The position numbers and the translations under genes were made by a program. A model generated the notes under the pieces. The model saw only the letters and a list, made by a program, of their open reading frames with translations, ran no database searches and was not told the DNA's origin. Shown here piece by piece: positions 55,149 to 64,000 of a DNA stretch of 64,000 bases. Within the stretch, counting starts at the first letter, position 1. Every line of letters begins with the position of its first letter. This stretch comes from Rallus limicola (taxonomy: Eukaryota > Chordata > Aves > Gruiformes > Rallidae): positions 15,971,001 through 16,035,000 of the forward strand of contig JAKCOZ010000007.1 in assembly GCA_022605955.1 (NCBI GenBank), given 5' to 3'.

Positions 55149-55769
55149 AGGTAGTGGGGAAGGATAGGAAGATAGGAAGTCCAATTTATAAAACACACTT
55201 CAAAGGCAGCTAATTCCAAATGGAAGCATGAAACACGGTAAATGGCAATGGGAAATTTTTATCTCCCAGCATTGTAAAATTTTTTCAGAAAGAATTCCCA
55301 CGGTGTAAAAAATCCATGAGAAGCTGAGCCCTAATAGGAATTCTCTGAGCCAGTAGTGTCCTCTTATTGTGTGTGCTTAAGCACTTCCACGGAGGAGCAT
55401 TCTTACAGAGCTTGGGGCAAAGCCCGCAATCCTTACTCAAAGGGATTTCATCTGCAGCTCTGAGAGACTGCTGCACAGTGTGAAACCAGGACTTCTAACG
55501 GGGAGCAGTTTTGATGTTTTTTTGGGAGGGGTACATCCTCAATTTTCAATTCATCCGAAATCTCACAAATCATCATCTGAACACACCTGGTAGGTGAGAT
55601 GAAATAAAAATGCTTCAGTGTGCAAACTATTTTCCTACTTTGTTTCTGAGATCACTGGGCTTCCTTTCTTTCATTTGGAAAGCACTAATTAATGCTTTGC
55701 CTATAAAAACACCCACTGAAAACCACACACTAGTTCTGACACAGACAAAAAAGGAAGGTATTACTGTTA

Positions 55770-56160
55770 AAATACCAACATGGGTTAAAAACTGGCTGAA
55801 AGGAAAGACATTGAAACTAAAAAAAACCCCAAATAAAATAGACCAAATGCAATCAGAGGCCCATTGGGCTGCAGCTGAATTTGTCCCAATATAAGAAAAA
55901 TTTGCTGAGGATGTGAAATTAATTAAGGATAGAGAACAGCCAACAGATTCATTTCTAAGAATAATTTTTCTAAAAATACTCACCAGTGCCCTGAAAAATG
56001 ACGTGAGATACACGGTTTCCAAATACACTAAGCGGTAGTTGATATACCAGAAATTATATGGCACCAAGAATTGGAGAAACTTATACATTATTTCCTATGT
56101 GAGGCAATATAAAAATAATTTAGACAAGTACTTGTTAAATGGATCAGAGCTTGGTGAGAT
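55770..56160 (+). mobile_element. Possible ancient LINE (CR1-like) remnant
   Basis: Faint echoes of CR1 ORF2 order appear on the plus strand: aaaaactggctgaaaggaaa, then aaatttgctgaggatgtgaa, and later tagacaagtacttgttaaat. Divergence is too high to be sure, and chance cannot be excluded. A 153-codon minus-strand frame (55627-56088) over the same DNA has no recognisable domain. Confidence 0.3.
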
Positions 56161-57389
56161 AGTAAAAAAGAAACTTAAGAGATGAGTAATAGGAAGAGAA
56201 AAGAGTCATACTGAAGAAAAAGTGTGAAAGGTTCTGGATTATAAAGAACAGCTTCAAAGCTAAATGAAGAATGCTAACTCGACAAAACCCTCTATCTTTC
56301 TTCATCAGTGGAAAACCAAAAGGACAATGGAGCCATTCTATTCAATGGAAAAGTCACTTAATTCACTGAAGAATTAACTTGAATTATCTCCCTCAAGTTA
56401 ATTCCTCTCAAGTTATCAAATTCAAATCAGAGGGACTATACTGCTGGAGTGTTTGAACCCCAAAAGATCACGGTCCTAACATCCTACCAGTTGTACCAAT
56501 GTGAGATGTAGATTAATCCCCTTGACAGACAAGCCAGCTTGAGTTAAAACTATTGCTAGTTATGAGGTCCTTTTATGTGTAAAGGGCATGCAAGTTAGGG
56601 ATAACAGTTGACTTAGCCCATGATGCTTCAAAGATCATGCTTTATTTATCGAATGTATCCTCAGAAATGACCGCTAAAATTTAATGCATATTTTCTTGAA
56701 GTCTGATTTTCATTTTTTCTGATCTTCACTAAGTCCCAATAGCAAAATTGCCTCGTTATCTTATTCAGCCTTTTTCTATTTGCCCTCAATGCAGTAATTC
56801 TCTGCGATGATCTACCAACTCTCAAGGCCCTTTGTTCAGAGCTTGTTGCAAGAGGTTAATGTGGAACATCAGACCTTAAAAGAATGCATAGTTTTGATCC
56901 ATTGCCATGGCTCAAAAGAGGTCAGTTCAGTGAAATACTGCTTGTCTTGACTGGAGTGCCAAGCCTGCCTTTCTGTTATGTTTTCAAGTCTTTTCATAGT
57001 TCTGATTGTTAGAACGCTACACAAGATTTAGCTCATGCTCTTCCCTGCATGCCATCAGCTTTGTAGAAACGCAAGCAACATTCAGAACTTTTGCATGAAG
57101 TATATTTATATTTCTTGTTGAAAATCTGCCTCTCTCCACACTTCTCCCACTATTGAACAAAAACCTGGGGTCAGATTCTGACCTCAAACACAAAGCATGG
57201 AACACGGTATTAAATCAGTAAAAACTAAGCAGCGCGAAAGCTGCCAAGACTAGCCCTTCTGCAATACAGCTTGTTGGACATCCTCAGAGGGAATGAGAGA
57301 TCCTCAAAATCAAGACAGCTTTATTTTAGTTAAGTTGCAATGAAGTGCTGTGACAAGGCAGTTTTTTGGCATAAACTAACTGTATTCTG

Positions 57390-57780
57390 GCTAGCATGGC
57401 CCCCTAACCCCTGGCACTGGGGCTGTTAGTCTGAGGGGCTGATGGGGAGCTGAGCTTAGATCCTTCAGCCCCCAAACCTCCATATGCTACCTCAGCTCTC
57501 AGGCTCCAAGGACTGATATATTATTATTATTTCTTTTTACGTAATGTGATAGGGACTTAGCAAGCTGGGAGCCTAGACAGCCTCAGTCCCTAAGAGGAGG
57601 GTCACAGGGCTCTAGGCCTCTGATCTTTCTGTGAGAAGCTTCATTCTAGAGATGCCCTTGCACCTCTAGCAATGGCAGATCTTTAACTTTGGCTGTCCGG
57701 ATCTGCCATTCCTGGGCAGCCCATCTAGCAGAGTTCCTGAAGTCCAGTGAGCCCCACATGATGCCAGGACCTATCCTCTT
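57390..57780. repeat. GC-rich block with nested inverted repeats, unidentified
   Basis: Perfect 11-bp arms AATGGCAGATC and GATCTGCCATT (57671-57681 and 57700-57710) enclose an 18-nt loop. Nearby, GGGGCTGA pairs with TCAGCCCC and GAGCTGAG with CTCAGCTC (about 57430-57500). The block differs in composition from its AT-rich flanks. It may be an eroded palindromic transposon; no family was recognised. Confidence 0.45.
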
Positions 57781-58527
57781 CTATAGGATTTTTAACTCTT
57801 AGGCTTAGAATTGTACATCAACTTGTCTGGAGCTGCTATGCAAGAAGTATACTAATTATTTGTAGAGCCCACTTGAAAATGTAACATGTAAAGTAGCTCT
57901 GCAGTTGTTGCAAGCAATTTAACATTCAAAGAAGTGATTTATAATATCAGGCTTCCCAAGATTATGACCATAATGACTATCTGACAGACTTTATAAGCAA
58001 ATCGTCCAGTCATTTCAATTGGATTCTGGCTGGCTAAAGACTGGGAACTGTAAAAAGGCTAGAAGATTTGGCCTAGAATCAGAAACAACATTTGCTGTTT
58101 TCCAAACGTGCGGTAAACAAGAAAGGAGATATTAAATTTTTGTACATCTCTCAGCACATGCAAATGAGAATGGAAAGAGCCTCATCAGACAAACACAGAA
58201 CAACAGCCATCTGGATCCAAACCTTGCTCTAGTGGAAGTCAAAGCCTTAAGCCTCCTTTTGTCATTGTTTACATCCATGTAAAGCAGGAGTAATTCTATG
58301 CAAGGGGGTGGGTAATATCCTGACTTTGAGGAACTCAGCAGTAAGCTCCCCACCTACCACCTCTGGTGGGGGGAGGATTTGACATAGGGAGTGTGTTGTA
58401 AAACCCAGCATGAGGCCAGCTTGCTCTGTTACTTGAGTAGTGCAGGATTTGGCCCGTTGGAGGATTTCAAAAAGGTCTGCATTTCATTTAAAGCAGAACA
58501 GAAGGACAAAATTAAAAAAAAGCTTAC

Positions 58528-58770
58528 CACAGAGAGAGAATTGGAAAGCAGTGTCCCGTCTTGCCCAAGCATGTTGGAAACTGTAATTTCAGGTAGATCC
58601 ATGTTTTGTGGGTGGAATGGAAGGAGGCCATTGTGGTTCATGGGATGACACAGGGAGTGGTACCCAGACTCTATCTCATTCAAGTGCACCAGGGAGTGGT
58701 CAGGCAATGACGGAGGAGTTATAGGAGGTATATTAAAATCTTCACTTTCAAGACTTGGGCCAGGAAAAGA
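58528..58770 (-). CDS. TOX: TOX internal coding exon (probably exon 3): N-terminal domain
   Basis: This 243-nt exon encodes 81 residues, starting SFPGPSLESEDFNIPPITPP and ending DGTLLSNSLSV. It is highly conserved with the N-terminal, presumed transactivating, part of vertebrate TOX; recognisable blocks are SLPDHSLVHLNEIESGYHSL, HPMNHNGLLPFHPQN and MDLPEITVSNMLGQ. The acceptor is a T-rich tract ending in attttccag above 58770. The donor GTG|gtaagc is at 58527 downward. Phase is 0 at both ends, and the last codon (Val) joins directly to the Met-Gln-Asp start of the exon at 11095. The exon opens near residue 57 of the protein, so two upstream coding exons are expected beyond 64000. It alone distinguishes TOX from TOX2/3/4. 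Confidence 0.97.
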
Positions 58771-60579
58771 CTGGAAAATAAAAACAACAAAGTGCTATGA
58801 AAACCATATGAATGCTGGTCAAGAATAACAAGAAAAGTCACACAAAACAAACAAAAAGAGCCTAACTGACATACTTCTAGGCAGTAGCTTCAGTTTAACA
58901 AAGAGACTATTTTAAAGACCCATATATTATAACAGTGGAGTTTCACCATTATGTATGGAAGAAAAATTGCCTCTAAGGCATAAGGATGTCTGATACTTTC
59001 ACAGCTTCCGTTAGAAAGAGGGTTTTTTTAAAGAAGCTGAATTCAAACAGAATTCAAGGGTCCTATTAAAATTTTCCAATAGTGTTCATCTAGCTGAATA
59101 CCTTTTTCATGGGAATTGTGGAAAAAGGAATGCAATTTATAAAATTAACATTGGCTCAAAACGGCTCATAAGGCTCCCTGCTACTCAGATCAAGAATTAT
59201 ATAGTGAAGAAAGACACCGCTTTTAGACTTACAGGAGACCCATGCATTTGTTCTGCTACAAAGAATAACAAATAGTACATACTTCGTATGAATATACTTT
59301 GTGTTTATAAGAATACATTTATGGTGTCTCAGAAACACTGATTTTTACTTTCTTAATCTACAAACTCAATGATACATACATTTTGGCATTCATCTAAACG
59401 AGTTACTCCAAAAAGCAACTGTTTAGTCTTTTGTTGTCCACTGCCATTAAGTCATACAACTCATTCTGATACAAGGAAAGAAAAGCCACAGGCAAAGTCA
59501 GAGTAATACGCCAAGGTGGATAATTGCTATTATTTATCTACATTCTTCATACAGCAGGTAGGCTCATTTGGGGGACAGGGGTGGGTATGCTTAGAGTTCT
59601 TAAAGGAAAAAGGTGAGCTGGGTTAGATTCATGATACAAATCAAGAGTTAAAGGGATCAGTTAGTGTGGTTCAGCCTGAAAGCCTGCTCTGCTTTCTGAG
59701 AACAGCCACAGCTCTCATCTCCTTTGCAAGTGATCAGTCTTTGCACATCCCACGCCCACAGTCACGAGGTTTATAGCACAGAGTCTGCTTCCACCCTTCC
59801 TGCCCCACTGCAGCAACGCAGTCCTTCCCTGAGCACTGTTTTTGTTAAATCTGGAAATGCAAGGATTTAAATACATTCTGCTCCTGCAAAGTATCTTCAG
59901 GGAAGACAAAAATGAGGGCACAATTTCAAAGAGCGGCTATTATAAGAAAGTATTTTCTCTGACATGAGTTTGCAAATGGAGGACAATATGGTGAATGAAT
60001 TCATGCAGAAGGACAAGAGAAGAATCAATGCCCAATTATAAACAAAGGGGTTTTTCATTAGTCATCATAGTAATACTGTCCTCCCGATGCCTGAGGTTAC
60101 TCTTTTCTGTAGGAGCATGGATATAAAAACTTACTTAAATCAGACCAACAACAGCATTACGTATTTTCAATGAGCTGCTGAACACAGAAGGACCTATTCC
60201 AGTGCACATTGCCATGGTTTTGGTGTCTTTGCTTGTTTCCCAAATAGGTTTACACCTCTGTCATCAAGTATCTTAGTATGAAATCGAACAGAAAGGCTAG
60301 ATTGCGAAGGCCAGAGTACAGAACCGGGATACGAAAAGCTTTGGCAGTGATACCACCATCCTTTCCAGCTGTGTTTTGCACTCCCGGCATAGGAATTTGC
60401 TCTCCCCTTGCCCCTGTCTTCTTCATTCTGGGAAACTGATGTGTGTCTACTGCCGTTTGTAAATCCTATTTGCCCCTGCTTTTAGATCCCACAATGCAGC
60501 TGTCAGTGGAGACATGTCCAGGGGAGGAAATACAGTAAAAATAGACCCATGCTAAATGGGGAGCCAACTTGTACATGTC

Positions 60580-60720
60580 AAAGAGAACAAGTCACATTTA
60601 CTCAACCACAATGCAACTGTGCAAATAAATAATATTATGGGCATTTTATAACCTAACTATTTGCTAATTACTATTATGTTAAATTGATGATGAAAAGAAA
60701 GGTGTCTAAAGTGAGCTTAA
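60580..60720. promoter_or_regulatory. Candidate enhancer with RUNX-type and homeodomain motifs
   Basis: AACCACA (60604-60610) fits a RUNX core. GCTAATTACT and TTGATGATGAAAA follow within 100 bp. Motif inference only. Confidence 0.2.
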
Positions 60721-61784
60721 GGTCTAACACCACAACAGCAAAGCAGCAGAGAATGTAAATGAAGGAAGTGTCAACACCATAATGCTCTTCTGGACCAGCA
60801 CAATCCCACAAAAGTATTGTTATTATTTGGTTAATGTAATCCTGGTGAATTTAGATCCGCGTAACCTATAGCTACCAGGAGGGATTCATGAGCTGTGAAA
60901 AGAGGACATTTTGTGTTCCATGCTGTCTTTTTTACTCCTCCAAAAAGACTGACAGCCTGAAAAGAGTTTTCTCTCCCATGATTTTGCAGGTACAAAAAAG
61001 TGCTAACATCTGTTTTCTCTCTCACTATCCTACAGTGAAAATACCTTGTGCTGCATCTTTGCTGCACCAAGATGTCTCAACACCTTCTAGAGGAGAAAGA
61101 GAGATCTGCCCTCCTACTTTGCTTAAGCAAGACTAGGATATGAATTGACAGTATTCTTTCACCACTTCTTTAAGAAGAAGAAGGGACTTCAAATTACACT
61201 TTCTACTAAAACCAAATATTCCTAAATCAAATATTGACAGGCTGAGTATGCCTACACCATTAATATCAGGCGGCATTCAGCAAATCTGCTTGTTTGTACA
61301 CCCTTTTTACATGCCAAATGTGGATAGTGTAGGTTCTACTTTAGTTACACTTTGCCTTGCTGTGTTTCAATTGTGTCTTTAATTAGTAACATTTAAAACT
61401 GGTAGAAGCAATTGAAGTGCCATTAGGACATTAGCTCCACTTATTGAAAAGGAAGTAAAACACTAATGGCTTAAAACTCCACAACCCAAGTTGCATCATG
61501 TGCAACTATATAATAATGTTACATATATTATATGGGTTAAGCATTTTAAATAGATGTTTATTCTCTGTTTATTTAAAAATAATAATCACACCATAGTTAT
61601 TACTTGTTAATCAGCTAAGAGTGTATTTGATCCTACATCATCTTCAACATCACTGTTCACTACACTAAAATAAGCATCTTATTATAAGTAGTAGGAGTCA
61701 TGTAGCAAAGGCAATAATAACACCCCAAACCAACATATAATTCAAGCATGAGTACTTCCTGGAATGCTTTGATGTTGGTTTTGG

Positions 61785-61797
61785 TTTTTTTTTTTTT
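61785..61797. repeat. Poly-T tract (13 T)
   Basis: Homopolymer following gttggttttgg. Confidence 0.9.
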
Positions 61798-64000
61798 AAG
61801 ACAGAAACTGTTTTACTATTTCAAGAAAGGCAGAGTCCAAGCCAATGGCATTCAAAAGCATCTGTACAGCACCTAACATTTTCTGCCATTTAGCCAGAAA
61901 TTCCATTTTCTGGAAATCCCAATTTCTTTCCATATCCAATCCTACTTTCTTACAATCCCAAGAAAACTCAATTATTTCATACTTACTATGTGTATAACAC
62001 ATATACACATAACTTCCTCAGGGAAGTTACTTAAACAGTGATGTGATAGTAATCTAGTTGGTCTTGTCCAGGAGCACGGTTCAGGTGTTTGCAATGACTT
62101 GGCACATCAGAAACAAAAAGTCCACCATACATTTGCAGCAAACCCAACATATCCCAGAAACAAGGCTGTTGCAACTGCATGTGGAGGGAAGGATTGAGAA
62201 CCAGGACACATGCTTGTCCAGCCAACAGCAGCTACAGGCTTCAAACACCCACGCCTACTTCCCTGCCACCTCTCCCCTTTCCATTGTGAAAGTCTTCTTG
62301 AGGAACCACCTGGAGTCCTCTTGATGCAAATGATCCAATGCTGACAATGGTGTCTCCTGGAACATCGTATTGTTACCTTCATCCACAAACAAAAAAAACA
62401 TTTAAGGGAACTCTAGCACAAAGCCAAGCATGTGGTTTTCCCTGCAGCAAGAACTCCCACTCCTGGGATAGCTATCATCCTGTCCTAACTCTTAGTGCAT
62501 CTCTTCTTCCAACCCAAGCCATCTATCTGGAATTTCTAATGAAAGCAGTTATCAACCATCAAAAGCAATAGGAAAGGCTACATTTCCTGTACCCAATTGC
62601 AATTCCTAAGTAGAGCTTATACATATTAATAGTAAATGGTGGCCTATAGCTCCAGCTCTGTTAGGTTTTTCTTGGGGGTAGGAAGAAATGTTAGGGTCTT
62701 CTCCCCCTCCAAGGGATTGTCCTTCATAGTCAGCTTTACAATCAGCAAGACTTTCTCTATTCAGAAAGGCACAGAATTGCTCCTTTTCATTTTACTGGTC
62801 ACAGAAATACTAGCAAGCTCTGAATCAAAAAGAGTAGCAGTAAATGCTTTATTTACTTTACCACAGAGCTGCTGGGAACTTTGCCAGTGGTTTCGCTTTC
62901 ATCTCATGACTGTGGGAGTGGATGAGGTGTTTATCAGCTCTTCAGTTCAGGGGAACTTCCTGGACCTTTATTACATTCCAGAGAGAAAGCCCTCTGCAAA
63001 GTAACGCTACTAAACTCACTGCACAGCACTGAACAGTCATAGGCTTTAATTTCACTGTATTATAAAGAGGATTTTCATTACACCTGTATTTATTATAAGC
63101 AGATTTCCAGATATTTCAGATGGGAGCTATGCAATGGGAACCTCAGGACTGAGCATCCTTACATTTGGGCTATTTATAGACACAAAACTATGAAAAAGAT
63201 GTTTGAATGAAGATCTTGCCGAATCTAAAGGAAAATATTCCATGTTTATGGTTAAATATTTGTGATATCTCTGCCTCAAATGATGGAAACTTCAAAAAGC
63301 AGATGATCTTTGAGATGCCCACTCTGAGATCAAGAGACCTCATTATCTATGCCAACTTAGCCTGTAATTTTATGAGAAAAGCTTGCCAGAATAAAATGTT
63401 ATGAACACTTAACCTTGATTTACTGTCCAACCCAAGACTAAGCTTTTGTTCCTGAACGGTGACCTCGTTGGTCTCCTTCAATTTATCTTTTATACCACTT
63501 ATCCTGGCCAAATCCAGCAACAAGCTATAGAAGAGGGACAAAACTGTGTGTGGGAAGGTGTATGTCAAAGGTCAGTTCTTTAGCAACCTGTACCTCAAAT
63601 TAGGGCTAAGGATCCTGCTGCCCTAATAGCATGCACGTTAAAAATGATAGTATTTGCTTTTGAGAAATCCAAATACTCATGGTTTTCAGGAAAATAAGAG
63701 TAATACTTGCAGAACCTGCTGCATAATAACCGAGGTAAAAGGAATAAGAAGAAAGAAGGAAATAAAGCCCTTTTGCTTACGTACTCTGTAGCGATGACTG
63801 TATGTTGGCCAGCAAAGCTTAGTTCCCTTTCAAAATAATTTTAATAGAACTTTAAAAAGTAATCAGAGAAGGGAAACCAAAGGAGATACCTTAAACAGAC
63901 TGACCACAAGAGGCAGCAAGCATTCAATCATCCAATATAAATCTCTCTGGAAAGAGCAAAACCTTTACTATATGACGGCACAGAAGCCAATATATATTAA

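Larger units (their letters stand above)
11096..58527 (-). other. TOX: Large TOX intron (47.4 kb)
   Basis: This complete intron runs from gtaagc below the 243-nt exon to cttgtag above the 279-nt exon. It contains every clear transposable element in the window (separate entries) and several motif-dense candidate enhancers. Stretches 15651-24940, 27532-29630, 31411-35885, 36542-46579 and 46666-57389 are otherwise AT-rich unique DNA with scattered homopolymers and no supportable gene. Confidence 0.9.
58771..64000 (-). other. TOX: TOX intron (partial), upstream of the 243-nt exon
   Basis: This is the 3' part (minus strand) of the preceding intron, ending in attttccag at 58771. No further TOX exon was recognised up to 64000. 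The small upstream exon expected to encode about 20 residues ending near YVPASQ was not found. The sequence is unique and AT-rich, with a poly-T tract at 61785-61797 and a 122-codon plus-strand open frame (62636-63004) that I do not accept as a gene. Confidence 0.8.

Noticed and set aside
55627..56088. 153-codon minus-strand open frame
   Set aside because: It is Phe/Ser/Ile-rich with no domain, and overlaps a possible LINE relic on the other strand.
62636..63004. 122-codon plus-strand open frame
   Set aside because: No recognised domain, no nearby promoter, polyadenylation or splice context, and no repeat relationship. A chance frame is most likely.
1..64000. tRNA, rRNA, snRNA, CRISPR or operon-like gene clusters
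   Set aside because: No box A/B pair, snRNA core, spaced repeat array or gene cluster was seen. The window is one vertebrate gene with long introns.

Overview
This window is vertebrate nuclear DNA, almost certainly from a bird, and it lies inside one gene: TOX (thymocyte selection-associated HMG-box factor), transcribed on the minus strand. Three complete internal coding exons are visible at 58528-58770, 10817-11095 and 4234-4464. All have consensus GT/AG borders, and their translations read continuously into one another as vertebrate TOX. By residue count against the TOX protein as I know it, they are probably coding exons 3, 4 and 5. The first exons lie beyond position 64000. The rest of the HMG box and the C-terminal half lie before position 1. 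No other protein-coding gene, RNA gene, CRISPR array or prokaryotic-style system is supported.

The avian assignment rests on CR1 retroposons as the main repeat, with their (ATTCTATG)n-type 3' ends, on two LTR elements of a type I associate with bird endogenous retroviruses, and on sparse repeats. By my coordinates transposable elements cover only about 8% of the window. A bird outside the chicken lineage (Neoaves) is an inference from the LTR type and is not proven.

Layout, low to high coordinate: 1-4233 is part of the intron after the HMG-box exon. 4465-10816 is a 6.35-kb intron. 11096-58527 is a 47.4-kb intron that holds nearly all the repeats: CR1 copies near 13.6, 15.2, 26.8, 29.6/31.2, 35.9, 36.5 and 46.6 kb; an LTR at 24.9-26.1 kb; a second LTR at 30.2-31.2 kb inserted into a CR1; and a MIR-like relic at 37.6 kb. 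58771-64000 is part of the upstream intron.

Unique intronic DNA is AT-rich. A few blocks carry dense homeodomain/POU, RFX, FOX or RUNX-type motifs and local CpG retention, and are candidate enhancers (23.99-24.15, 41.0-41.25, 43.05, 45.82-46.11, 53.44-53.72 and 60.58-60.72 kb). These are inferences from motif reading. I found no undescribed biological system; the most useful leads are the candidate enhancers and the nested-repeat history.
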